Part shown: positions 56,329 to 64,000 of the stretch, in pieces
Layout: each line of letters begins with the position of its first letter
Position numbering within the stretch: position 1 is the first letter of the stretch
Assembly (NCBI GenBank): GCA_947486785.1
Contig: CANKUU010000007.1
Coordinates: 1-64,000, forward strand
Source of the DNA: an uncultured Flavobacteriaceae bacterium
GTDB lineage: Bacteria > Bacteroidota > Bacteroidia > Flavobacteriales > Flavobacteriaceae
Direction: 5' to 3'
Length of the DNA: 64,000 nt
Program-made: the position numbers and the translations under genes
The notes under the pieces: generated by a model
What the model was told of the DNA's origin: nothing
The model's database searches: none
Seen by the model: only the letters and a program-made list of their open reading frames with translations

Positions 56329-56943
56329 TTAAAATAAGCCGTTAATTTCAGCGTCAATCCTGTTGATTATTAGACCTAAATCTTCGGGTTTATCTACAAA
56401 ATCTAATTCATCAACATCAATCACTAAAAGGTTGCTTTTTTCGTAACCATGTACCCACGCTTCGTAACGTTCGTTTAATCTGCTTAAATAATCAATAGAA
56501 ATTGTGTTTTCATAATCACGCCCTCTTTTGTGAATTTGCTTTACCAGATTTGGAATAGAGCTTCGCAAATAAATTAATAAATCTGGCGGTTCTACCAAAC
56601 TTTCCATTAGTTCAAATAAGCTTGAATAATTATTAAAATCTCGATTCGTCATTAAGCCCATTGCATGCAGGTTTGGAGCAAAAATATAAGCATCTTCATA
56701 AATTGTTCGATCTTGAATAATGCTTTTTCCAGATTTTCTTATTTTAAGAATTTGACGGTAGCGATGGTTTAAAAAGTAAATTTGAAGATTAAAACTCCAG
56801 CGAGCCATTTGGGTATAAAAATCATCTAAATATGGGTTGTCTACAACATCTTCAAAGTGAGCCTCCCATTTGTAATGGTTTGAAAGTAATTTGGTTAGGG
56901 TAGTTTTTCCTGCCCCTATGTTTCCAGCAACTGCAATATGCAT
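56329..56943 (-). CDS. Deoxynucleoside kinase
   Basis: 204 residues from ATG 56943 (MHIAVAGNIGAGKTT). P-loop GNIGAGKT is at 7-14. The dNK family segments FYTQMARWSFNLQIYFL, IIQDRTIYEDAYIFA with the DRT motif, and LIYLRSSIPNLVKQIHKRGRDYE follow (last quoted as LIYLRSSIPNL and KRGRDYE). It phosphorylates deoxynucleosides for salvage; base specificity is not clear. The open frame runs 16 codons further upstream, which is not needed. pepE follows immediately. Confidence 0.92.
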   Translation of the reverse strand: MHIAVAGNIGAGKTTLTKLLSNHYKWEAHFEDVVDNPYLDDFYTQMARWSFNLQIYFLNHRYRQILKIRKSGKSIIQDRTIYEDAYIFAPNLHAMGLMTNRDFNNYSSLFELMESLVEPPDLLIYLRSSIPNLVKQIHKRGRDYENTISIDYLSRLNERYEAWVHGYEKSNLLVIDVDELDFVDKPEDLGLIINRIDAEINGLF

Positions 56944-57276
56944 GATAAAATTATAAATTATGGTTAGCACTCTATTAATCTCGGAAGGCAAGACAATATA
57001 CGAAGTATAAGGAGTTTCAGAAAAAATTGTAAGCTAAAAAGATATAAAAATGCAGACTTTTAGCTATCCAGTTAGTTGTCAATATCTCAAGTTTTAGCGG
57101 ATGTATTTCAAAAGTTTATGTCTTCGCATGTTTTGCTGCAAATTTAGTTTTGTAAAAATAGCCATTTATCTTTAGATAAAAACAGGGTTTTTTACGTTGT
57201 ATTCGCTACCGCAGACTTATTTTTATTTTTTGGATATAAATTCTTAAGTAAGTAGTTCATCTACAAAACTATTTTA
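56944..57276. other. Intergenic region between divergent kinase and metK
   Basis: 333 bp up to the metK promoter box. AT-rich; no gene or structured element recognised. Confidence 0.4.
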
Positions 57277-57284
57277 TACTTTTG
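57277..57284 (+). promoter_or_regulatory. Putative promoter box for metK
   Basis: TACTTTTG matches TAnnTTTG. A start about 7 bases downstream would place the first transcribed bases just before the SAM-II-like element at 57296, supporting both calls. Confidence 0.6.
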
Positions 57285-57295
57285 CTGAAAATATA

Positions 57296-57343
57296 ATGAG
57301 GACAAATTTGACTGATTGCAACCTCAAAAAAAATGCTAAAGCA
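57296..57343 (+). promoter_or_regulatory. SAM-II-like riboswitch upstream of metK
   Basis: The stem TGAGG (57297-57301) pairs with CCTCA (57322-57326) around a 20-nt loop containing TTTGACTGATTGCA. An A-run and TGCTAAAGC (57334-57342) follow. The loop's TTGCA can pair with TGCTA to form an H-type pseudoknot (one U-U mismatch). This compact order (stem, TTTGA...TTGCA loop, A-tract, GCTAAA) is the layout of the SAM-II class as I remember it. Location at the start of the SAM synthetase transcript fits feedback by SAM. Unlike typical SAM-II, 81 nt separate it from the coding start. A covariance-model search is needed for proof. Confidence 0.7.
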
Positions 57344-57455
57344 GTTGTTAATGACTATCTTCATTAGTATACTTCTCGCAGCAGTACGGTCAAAATTGTG
57401 CATAACATTTAAATATATAGTTTTATGTCGTATTTATTTACTTCAGAGTCCGTGA
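57333..57455 (+). CDS. Possible leader ORF overlapping the SAM-II-like element and metK start
   Basis: ATG at 57333, formed inside the ATGCTAAAG strand of the proposed pseudoknot, opens a 40-codon frame ([20 protein letters not shown]...). It ends with TGA at 57453-57455, 31 bases inside metK in another frame. An internal in-frame ATG is at 57351. The peptide is hydrophobic. It could be a coupling or decoy reading frame, or chance. No ribosome-binding or conservation evidence is available from one sequence. Confidence 0.25.
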   Translation: MLKQLLMTIFISILLAAVRSKLCITFKYIVLCRIYLLQSP

Positions 57456-58684
57456 GCGAAGGACATCCTGATAAAGTTGCAGATCAAATAAGTGACGCGC
57501 TTTTAGATCATTTTTTAGCTTTTGATCCAGATAGTAAAGTAGCTTGTGAAACCCTTGTAACTACGGGGCAAGTAGTATTGGCTGGTGAAGTAAAAAGTGG
57601 TACATATCTCGATGTTCAAAATATAGCAAGAGAGGTCATCAATAAAATTGGATATACCAAAGGAGAATATCAGTTTAGTGGTGATTCTTGTGGCGTAATT
57701 TCTCTAATTCACGAGCAGTCTCAAGAAATCAACCAGGGTGTAGATAGAGGTGCCAAAGAGGAGCAAGGTGCCGGTGACCAAGGAATGATGTTTGGATATG
57801 CTACAAAAGAAACTGAAAATTTTATGCCTTTGGCTTTAGATATTTCACATAGAATATTGCAGGTTTTAGCAGCGTTAAGAAAAGAAGGATCTCAAATGAA
57901 CTATTTAAGACCTGACGCAAAATCGCAGGTAACTATTGAGTATTCTGATGATAATGTGCCACTTCGGATAGATACTATTGTAGTTTCTACGCAGCACGAT
58001 TCTTTTGACGAAGATGATGAAGCTATGTTGGCGAAGATAAAATCGGACATCATATCAATATTAATTCCGCGAGTTAAAGCACAATTATCGTTAGATATTC
58101 AACAACTTTTTGACGATCAAATTACCTATCATATCAACCCTACGGGTAAGTTTGTAATTGGTGGTCCGCATGGAGATACTGGTTTAACAGGAAGAAAAAT
58201 AATAGTAGATACGTACGGCGGTAAAGGAGCCCATGGTGGTGGAGCTTTTAGTGGTAAAGACCCGAGTAAAGTAGATAGAAGCGCAGCGTATGCCGCACGG
58301 CATGCAGCTAAAAATTTGGTTGCTGCAGGAGTTTCTGATGAAATATTAGTTCAAGTAAGTTATGCGATAGGAGTAGTAGAACCAACCTCTATTTTTGTTG
58401 ATACCTATGGTACATCTAATTTAGATTTATCGGATGGGGCGATAGCTCAAAAGGTTGGCGAATTATTTGATATGCGTCCTTTTGCTATTGAAGAACGACT
58501 TAAATTGCGGAATCCTATTTACTTAGAAACTGCTGCTTATGGTCATATGGGTAAAAAGCCAAAAATGGTGACTAAAGTTTTTGAAAGCCCCTATAACGGA
58601 AAGGTAGAAAAAGAGGTAGAGCTTTTTACTTGGGAAAAACTAGATCAAGTAAATGCTATCAAAGAGGCCTTTAATTTAAAATAA
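57425..58684 (+). CDS. metK: S-adenosylmethionine synthetase
   Basis: 419 residues. It makes SAM from methionine and ATP. ATP/methionine sites are [20 protein letters not shown] (quoted without its first residues), [33 protein letters not shown] and [19 protein letters not shown], all conserved. Slightly longer than the E. coli enzyme, as usual in Bacteroidota. Preceded by the SAM-II-like element and a promoter box; followed by a hairpin terminator. Stand-alone transcription unit within a methionine/SAM region that continues with metY at 61.1 kb. Confidence 0.97.
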   Translation: MSYLFTSESVSEGHPDKVADQISDALLDHFLAFDPDSKVACETLVTTGQVVLAGEVKSGTYLDVQNIAREVINKIGYTKGEYQFSGDSCGVISLIHEQSQEINQGVDRGAKEEQGAGDQGMMFGYATKETENFMPLALDISHRILQVLAALRKEGSQMNYLRPDAKSQVTIEYSDDNVPLRIDTIVVSTQHDSFDEDDEAMLAKIKSDIISILIPRVKAQLSLDIQQLFDDQITYHINPTGKFVIGGPHGDTGLTGRKIIVDTYGGKGAHGGGAFSGKDPSKVDRSAAYAARHAAKNLVAAGVSDEILVQVSYAIGVVEPTSIFVDTYGTSNLDLSDGAIAQKVGELFDMRPFAIEERLKLRNPIYLETAAYGHMGKKPKMVTKVFESPYNGKVEKEVELFTWEKLDQVNAIKEAFNLK

Positions 58685-58702
58685 TTGCTCTAAAGCATGT
58701 AT

Positions 58703-58736
58703 TAAAAGTCCGTCAATCTATTGATGGGCTTTTTTT
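58703..58736 (+). terminator. Terminator after metK
   Basis: AAAAGTCCGTCAAT and TTGATGGGCTTTT pair (two G-U) around CTA and are followed by six T. Confidence 0.75.
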
Positions 58737-58787
58737 ATACACCACTTTCTTCTTACTTTTAACTTGGTGAAGTAAATTTAAACTCTA

Positions 58788-60740
58788 ATGATTATGAAGA
58801 ATAGGTGGCATCATAAATTTTGTATTTCAATTTTAATGCTAATAGTGGTTTTTACAGTAGTTTCTTGTTCAAAAACCATAAACACAGAATCAGATGCCTT
58901 AAAAGGTTACGTAAAAGAACATTACAGCAAAAAAGAAGTAGACATTAAAATGAGAGATGGGGTTACACTACATACCACTATTTACGCTCCTAAAGATACT
59001 TCGAAGAAATACCCAATTATAATGCAACGCACCCCATATAGTTCTAAGCCGTATGGAGCTAACGAGTTTAAAGAAAAAATAGGTCCAAATATTCATATGA
59101 TGCAAGAAGGTTATATTGTGGTGTATCAAGATGTTCGCGGAAGATGGCTCAGCGAAGGGCATTATGAAAATATGAGAGCTTACCTGCCAAATAAAACTTC
59201 AGAGCAAGACGTAGATGAAAGCTCCGACACGTATGATACTATTGAATGGCTTGTTACAAACGTTGAGAATAATAATGGCAATGTGGGTATTTGGGGAATA
59301 TCATACCCAGGTTATTATTCAACATACGCTACGGTAGATGCACACCCAGCACTAAAGGCTGCATCACCACAAGCCTGTATAGGTGATTTCTTTTTTGATG
59401 ATTTTCACCATAACGGAGCCTATTTATTGAGTTATTTTAGAGCAACTTCACTCTTTGGTACCCCTCGCCCGAATGGCGACATGCCTATAGATACGGCATG
59501 GTATAGTTTGCCTAAACTACCCACCGAAGACCAATATCAGTTCTTTTTAGATATTGGGCCGCTTAAAAATTTAGATTCTTATTTTGAATATGAAACCGCT
59601 GATACGTCTAGAATGGCAGTTGAGGGGCAAACAGATGATTTTTTCTGGAACGAACTAAAAGAACATCCAAATTATGATCAGCTATGGCAAAGTAGAGGCC
59701 TTATTCAGCATTTAAAAAATGTAAAGTCTCATGTAGCTACGATGATTGTTGGCGGTTGGTTTGATGCCGAAGATTTGTACGGACCACTTCAAACCTATAA
59801 AAATATTGAGAAATATAATAAAGATAATTATAATACAATAGTAGTTGGACCCTGGGATCATGGTAAATGGGCCAAAAGAGCGGGCAGGTCTACGGTAGGC
59901 AATTATTATTTTGGTGACGGAATTTCTGAATTTTTTCAAGAGCAAATAGAAACTAAGTTTTTTAATCATTTTTTAAAGGGTAGCGGCGATAAAAATAGTG
60001 GTCTCCCAGAAGCCTATGTCTTTGATTCAGGTAAAAAAGAATGGAAGCAGTACGATGCATGGCCACCTAAGGGTGTAACTAAGAGAGCGATGTATTTAGC
60101 TAAAAATCAAGATTTAATTTCAGAGTTAGATGTAGTTGAGCCGATCACTTTTGTTAGTGACGTTACCAAGCCAGTACCTTATTCTGAAGATATTAAAACC
60201 GTTTTTACGCCACGAAAATATATGACAGATGACCAGCGTTTTGCAGCAAGGCGCCCTGATGTTTTGGTTTTTGAAACCGATGTTTTGCAAGAAGACCTAA
60301 CTTTAGCTGGTGACATTTTAGCAAAATTAAAAGTAGCTACGACGGGTACGGCTGCCGATTGGATTGTTAAGATAATAGATGTACATCCGGCAGAACAACA
60401 AACCAACGAAGAAATGCAAGATCATTTAAAAATGAGCAATTATCATTTAATGGTTAGAAGCGAAGTAATGCGGGGTCGTTTTAGAAATAGTTTTGTACAT
60501 CCCGAACAATTTAATCCAAATGAAAAGACTGAGGTTAATATAACATTACAAGATGTTTTTCATACGATTAAAAAGGGTCATAAGTTACAGGTACAGGTGC
60601 AAAGTACTTGGTTTCCGCTTATAGATTTAAATCCGCAGACTTATGTTGATAATATATTTAAAGCTAAAAAAGAAGATTTTAAAACCCAAACGCATACTGT
60701 TTTTACCGATTCTAGCATCGAATTTTCTGTGTTAGAGTAA
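58788..60740 (+). CDS. CocE/NonD family hydrolase (X-Pro dipeptidyl-peptidase-like), lipoprotein
   Basis: 650 residues. The signal peptide ends with lipobox VVSC (Cys about 27). An alpha/beta hydrolase follows: MRDGVTLHTTIYAP, YQDVRGRW, and the nucleophile Ser in VGIWGISYPGYYST; VGPWDHGKW carries the His. A C-terminal jelly-roll domain (from about 480) completes the S15/CocE architecture. Possible activities include X-Pro peptidase or ester/beta-lactam acyl hydrolase. ATG 58794 (MKNRWHH) is an equally possible start. Not obviously related to the flanking methionine genes. Confidence 0.88.
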   Translation: MIMKNRWHHKFCISILMLIVVFTVVSCSKTINTESDALKGYVKEHYSKKEVDIKMRDGVTLHTTIYAPKDTSKKYPIIMQRTPYSSKPYGANEFKEKIGPNIHMMQEGYIVVYQDVRGRWLSEGHYENMRAYLPNKTSEQDVDESSDTYDTIEWLVTNVENNNGNVGIWGISYPGYYSTYATVDAHPALKAASPQACIGDFFFDDFHHNGAYLLSYFRATSLFGTPRPNGDMPIDTAWYSLPKLPTEDQYQFFLDIGPLKNLDSYFEYETADTSRMAVEGQTDDFFWNELKEHPNYDQLWQSRGLIQHLKNVKSHVATMIVGGWFDAEDLYGPLQTYKNIEKYNKDNYNTIVVGPWDHGKWAKRAGRSTVGNYYFGDGISEFFQEQIETKFFNHFLKGSGDKNSGLPEAYVFDSGKKEWKQYDAWPPKGVTKRAMYLAKNQDLISELDVVEPITFVSDVTKPVPYSEDIKTVFTPRKYMTDDQRFAARRPDVLVFETDVLQEDLTLAGDILAKLKVATTGTAADWIVKIIDVHPAEQQTNEEMQDHLKMSNYHLMVRSEVMRGRFRNSFVHPEQFNPNEKTEVNITLQDVFHTIKKGHKLQVQVQSTWFPLIDLNPQTYVDNIFKAKKEDFKTQTHTVFTDSSIEFSVLE

Positions 60741-60852
60741 ATAGTCTTGTAAATTGATGGGGTAATTATATTATTTTTTGACGATAAATTAGGTTTTATA
60801 AAAATTCTGTCCTTAATTTGCATCATCAAAGTTCAAACACGTATTGAATAGT
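60741..60852. other. Short region before the SAM-I riboswitch
   Basis: 112 bp, AT-rich. No exact TAnnTTTG box; TTAATTTG at about 60813 is a near match that could drive metY. Confidence 0.35.
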
Positions 60853-60982
60853 TATCAAGAAAGGTGGAGGGATTAGACCCTATGAAACCTTAGCAACCCT
60901 TTGTTCTATACAAAGAAGGTGCTAAATTCTGCCCCTAGGGGAAGGATAACAGTTATCGATTTTACTCGATCTCACTTTCTTT
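60853..60982 (+). promoter_or_regulatory. SAM-I (S-box) riboswitch upstream of metY
   Basis: The S-box order is complete. P1 is AAGAAAG with CTTTCTT at the end. The core GGTGGAGGGATTAGACCCTA is followed by TGAAACCTTAGCAACCC. P3 is CTTTG with CAAAG. AAGGTGCTAAATTCTG then leads to a CCCCTAGGGG P4-like hairpin and the 3' part GGATAACAG. It sits 110 bp before a methionine biosynthesis gene, the classical context. The expression platform is not obvious: no clear terminator hairpin follows, only a small CTGCG/CGCAG stem at 61004-61018, so translational control is possible. Confidence 0.92.
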
Positions 60983-61094
60983 TAACTTTTTAATTTAACC
61001 TATCTGCGATACGCGCAGTAAGGGTTTGTCTTTAAATAATTTATTTAAATACTAGCATTACAACTTTACAAGAGAATGCGTAAAATTAAAAAAG

Positions 61095-62387
61095 ATGAGT
61101 ACACCAAAATTAGCAACAAATGCTTTACATGCAGGGCATGACACCACACAAACAGGAGGCGCAAGAGCGGTGCCTATTTACCAAACATCGTCTTATGTTT
61201 TTAAAGATACGGAACATGCTGCAAATTTATTTTCGTTAGGAGAGCTTGGGTTTATCTACACTCGATTGAATAACCCAACAAATCAAATATTGCAAGATCG
61301 TTTAGCGGCGGTAGAAGGTGGGGTTGGTGCTGTGGTATTTGCTTCAGGTACAGCTGCAATTTCAACAGGTTTATTAACACTTTTAAAAGCAGGTGATCAT
61401 ATTGTAGCATCCAGCAGTTTATACGGTGGCACCTTTAATTTATTAAACGTTACCTTACCTAGATTAGGTATTACTACCACCTTCGTAGATGCTTCAAAAC
61501 CTGAGAATTTTGGAGCAGCAGTTCAAGAAAATACAAGAGCTATTTTTGTAGAATCTCTGGGTAATCCAAAGTTAGATGTTTTAGATTTAAAAGCAATTTC
61601 AAAAGAAGCAAAGGCTGCTCAAGTACCTTTTATTGTTGATAATACAGTTGCTACGCCTGGGCTTTTAAACCCTATAGAGCATGGGGCAAACCTTGTAATT
61701 CATTCGCTTACAAAGTATATTGGAGGGCATGGATCTTCTTTAGGAGGAGCAATTATAGATGCGGGTACTTTTAATTGGGCCAATGGTAAGTTTCCCGAAT
61801 TTACAGAGCCTTCGGCTGGCTATCATGGTTTGGTTTATAGCGAGGCTTTGGGTGCAGCTGCCTTTACATTTAAATTAATTCTAGAAGGATTGCGCGATTT
61901 TGGAGGAGCACTTAGTCCTTTTAACGCTTTTCAAATAATTCAGGGTTTAGAAACATTACCAGTACGCATAAAACAGCATAGTAAAAATGCCCTAGCATTA
62001 GCAACATGGTTAGAAACCAGAGAAGAAGTTGCTTGGGTTAATTACCCAGGACTAAAAAGTAATACGTATTATAATTTAGCGCAAGAGTACTTGCCAAAAG
62101 GCCAAAGTGGCTTGGTAACCTTTGGGGTAAAAGGAGGTTTTGAAGCGGCCAAGAAAGTTACAGATACAACGAAGGTTTTTTCATTGCTAGCGAACATAGG
62201 CGATACTAAATCATTAATTATTCATCCAGCAAGTACAACTCATCAGCAATTAACAGTTGAACAGCAAGAGGCTGCAGGTGTTGGTCAAGATTTAATTCGT
62301 CTTTCTGTAGGCTTAGAAGATATAGAAGATTTAAAATCAGATCTAAAAAACGCTTTTGCGGCAATCGGCACAACAGCGCAAGCTTAA
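61095..62387 (+). CDS. metY: O-acetylhomoserine sulfhydrylase (aminocarboxypropyltransferase)
   Basis: 430 residues, the size of MetY rather than shorter MetB. PLP-dependent Cys/Met metabolism fold: LHAGHDTTQTGGARAVPIYQ, then YTRLNNPTNQILQDRLAAVEGG (seen as YTRLNNPTNQ), FASGTAAIS, and the cofactor Lys in VIHSLTKYIGGHG. It makes homocysteine from O-acetylhomoserine and sulfide. The SAM-I riboswitch upstream gives end-product control. The following gene supplies acyl-homoserine. Confidence 0.95.
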   Translation: MSTPKLATNALHAGHDTTQTGGARAVPIYQTSSYVFKDTEHAANLFSLGELGFIYTRLNNPTNQILQDRLAAVEGGVGAVVFASGTAAISTGLLTLLKAGDHIVASSSLYGGTFNLLNVTLPRLGITTTFVDASKPENFGAAVQENTRAIFVESLGNPKLDVLDLKAISKEAKAAQVPFIVDNTVATPGLLNPIEHGANLVIHSLTKYIGGHGSSLGGAIIDAGTFNWANGKFPEFTEPSAGYHGLVYSEALGAAAFTFKLILEGLRDFGGALSPFNAFQIIQGLETLPVRIKQHSKNALALATWLETREEVAWVNYPGLKSNTYYNLAQEYLPKGQSGLVTFGVKGGFEAAKKVTDTTKVFSLLANIGDTKSLIIHPASTTHQQLTVEQQEAAGVGQDLIRLSVGLEDIEDLKSDLKNAFAAIGTTAQA

Positions 62388-62647
62388 GCACAAAATTAAA
62401 AGAACATTCACCTTCTATCGCATGATTTAAGGTGAGGTTTTTAAACTAGATATAAAGCGTATTGTACTGGTTTACTCAAAGCATATTATAGAAAAACAAA
62501 AGATTTAAACGGCTTTTTCTTTTGAAGTAATTTAATGCCGAAGCGTTTTAGCTATCCTTTGTGGTTAAACTAAAATCATAGTAGTCGAATTGCCTAAATA
62601 GTTTTTTAGGTTTCGTTTAAAAAATAACTTTACGTTCAAATAGTAAC
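62388..62647. other. Intergenic region between metY and the fused gene
   Basis: 260 bp. No terminator hairpin was seen, so the SAM-I-controlled transcript could continue into the next gene. No other feature noticed. Confidence 0.35.
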
Positions 62648-64000
62648 ATGCTACATCATTTAAAAATTAACAGCTATACCACTATAAGTGGCAAAACGCA
62701 AGATATTGAGCTATCATACCAATTATTTGGTAAAGCGCTTAATTCTGCACCAATTGTTTTGGTTAATCATGCCTTAACAGGCAATTCTAACGTTACAGGT
62801 AAAGATGGTTGGTGGTCTGCACTAATAGGCGAGGGCAAATGTATTGATACTAGAAAGTATACGATACTTGCTTTTAATATTCCAGGAAATGGTTACGATA
62901 AATTTATCATTGAAAATTATAAAGATTTTGTTGCAGGCGATATTGCCTATCTTTTTTTAGAAGGCTTAAAACAGCTAAAAATTAATCGTCTATTTGCAAT
63001 AATTGGAGGCTCGTTAGGTGGTGGTATCGCATGGGAAATGGCAGCATTAAATCCAAATTTAACAGAGCATTTGATTCCTGTAGCATCTGATTGGAAATCA
63101 ACAGATTGGTTAATTGCAAATTGTCAAATTCAAGAGCAATTTTTAATAAACTCTAAGCAGCCGGTGCATGATGCTCGCATGCATGCAATGTTGTGCTATC
63201 GAACTCCAGAATCGTTTAAAGAGCGTTTTAAACGAAGTACGAACGATAAACTTCAAGTTTTTAATGTGGAAAGTTGGTTAACCCATCATGGTGAAAAACT
63301 AAAAGGACGTTTTCAATTATCGGCATATAAATTAATGAATCAGTTGTTAAAGACTATTGACGTTACCCGAGATGGAAATAATAATTTTATTAAACTTCAA
63401 AATAGCGATACTAATATACATATTATAGGTGTCGATTCTGATTTGTTTTTTACAGCTAAAGAAAATAAAGACACCTTTAAACAGCTTGCCCAGGCCAATA
63501 GTAATGTGACCTACGGTGAAATACATTCATTACATGGGCATGATGCATTTTTAATAGAATTTAAGCAAGTAGAGAAGCTACTTGATCTTGTTTTTAACAA
63601 GCTTGGTAGCACAAATAAGATAAAAGTTTTAAAGTTTGGAGGCAAATCATTAAGTAACGGCGAGGGAATTGGTAGGGTTTTAGATATAATAACAAATAAA
63701 GTTCAGGCAAATGAACGCATTGCCGTTGTTTTATCGGCGAGGGGTAATGCTACAGATCAATTAGAAGAGATACTAGAAAAAGCAGCTAGAGGAGATGATT
63801 ACAGTACTGATTTTGAAGATTTTGAGTCTTACCAGAAGCATACATTTAAAAATGTAAGTCTTTCACAAGAGTTTAAGGCCTTAGCCAAACTATTTGAAGG
63901 AGTTTCGTTATTAGAAGACTATAGTCCAAAAATTAAAGATGAAGTTTTGGCTTTTGGCGAACTTTTATCGGCAAAACTAGTAACAAAATTATTAATAGGA
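62648..64000 (+). CDS. MetX-like acyltransferase fused to aspartokinase (partial, runs off the window)
   Basis: 451 codons are present and open to the last base. Residues 1 to about 320 are an alpha/beta hydrolase of the homoserine acetyltransferase type: LVNHALTGNSNV, the Ser122 nucleophile in IIGGSLGGGIAWEMA, Asp in GVDSDLFF near 262 and His298 in LHGHDAFL. From about 325 an aspartokinase begins: KVLKFGGKSL (Lys329 of KFGG), then AVVLSARGNATDQL. A homoserine dehydrogenase domain probably follows outside the window, as in ThrA. One polypeptide would join the first step of the aspartate pathway to the branch into methionine. It lies downstream of metY. Confidence 0.88.
   Translation, partial: MLHHLKINSYTTISGKTQDIELSYQLFGKALNSAPIVLVNHALTGNSNVTGKDGWWSALIGEGKCIDTRKYTILAFNIPGNGYDKFIIENYKDFVAGDIAYLFLEGLKQLKINRLFAIIGGSLGGGIAWEMAALNPNLTEHLIPVASDWKSTDWLIANCQIQEQFLINSKQPVHDARMHAMLCYRTPESFKERFKRSTNDKLQVFNVESWLTHHGEKLKGRFQLSAYKLMNQLLKTIDVTRDGNNNFIKLQNSDTNIHIIGVDSDLFFTAKENKDTFKQLAQANSNVTYGEIHSLHGHDAFLIEFKQVEKLLDLVFNKLGSTNKIKVLKFGGKSLSNGEGIGRVLDIITNKVQANERIAVVLSARGNATDQLEEILEKAARGDDYSTDFEDFESYQKHTFKNVSLSQEFKALAKLFEGVSLLEDYSPKIKDEVLAFGELLSAKLVTKLLIG

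Noticed and set aside
1-64000. CRISPR array, prophage, integron or toxin-antitoxin locus
   Set aside because: No regularly spaced repeats, phage structural genes, integrase or paired small toxin/antitoxin genes were seen anywhere in the window.

Overview
The window looks like chromosomal DNA from a marine member of the Flavobacteriaceae (Bacteroidota). It is AT-rich by eye and carries GldJ and PorV of the gliding / type IX secretion machinery. Genes are commonly preceded by the Bacteroidota promoter box TAnnTTTG rather than a strong Shine-Dalgarno site. The gene order is also typical of the family: exbB-exbD-tonB-folC; pdhA-pdhC with a separate pdhB; thyA-nupC-bifunctional nuclease-etfA-etfB-pdhB-DUF5686-ppa-hppA. 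Most of the window is housekeeping and central metabolism. I found no phage, CRISPR array, toxin-antitoxin cassette or defence island, and no clearly new multi-gene system.

Layout. 1-1.3 kb: 5S rRNA at the end of an rRNA operon, then a graveyard of two decayed insertion sequences (IS982-like and IS5-like). 1.3-8.8 kb (minus): glutamate synthase gltB-gltD and an acyl-CoA dehydrogenase. 9-15 kb (plus): a Glu/Leu/Phe/Val-type dehydrogenase with a structured leader, NhaD antiporter, ExbB/ExbD/TonB energy transduction, folC and tRNA-Val(TAC). 15.1-19.3 kb: a low-coding stretch with a second IS982 fossil, a lone WcaJ-type sugar-phosphate transferase and a lipoprotein gene interrupted by two stops. 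19.5-25.6 kb: an NHL-repeat Tat protein, murF, gldJ and the divergent porV, with porU missing from its usual place. 25.9-31.6 kb: cdd, pdhA-pdhC, M28 peptidase, SDR, peptidyl-prolyl isomerase. 32-41.5 kb: SprT-like protein, mannose-1-phosphate guanylyltransferase, DUF389 protein, MlaE/MlaF-type transporter, PafA-type phosphatase, murI, folA, class V aminotransferase. 41.6-54 kb: glycogen-binding-domain protein, thyA, nucleoside transporter, bifunctional nuclease, etfA/etfB, pdhB, DUF5686 protein, soluble and membrane pyrophosphatases. 54.5-64 kb: App1-domain phosphatase, PepE, deoxynucleoside kinase, metK, CocE-type hydrolase, metY and a MetX-aspartokinase fusion running off the end.

How the genes work together. 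The right end is a methionine/SAM module under two RNA controls. A compact SAM-II-like pseudoknot lies directly at the predicted transcript start of metK, and a clear SAM-I (S-box) riboswitch precedes metY. metY is followed by the fused acyltransferase-aspartokinase gene, which would make activated homoserine for MetY. Folate and dTMP genes (folC, folA, thyA, cdd, nupC, deoxynucleoside kinase) are spread along the window. NhaD and the pyrophosphate-driven pump HppA suggest active sodium/proton cycling.

The points most worth a second look are the SAM-II-like element with an overlapping leader ORF at metK, the missing porU, the lipoprotein gene with two in-frame stops, the leader ORF/hairpin before the glutamate dehydrogenase-family gene, and the two related IS982 fossils with matching terminal repeats.
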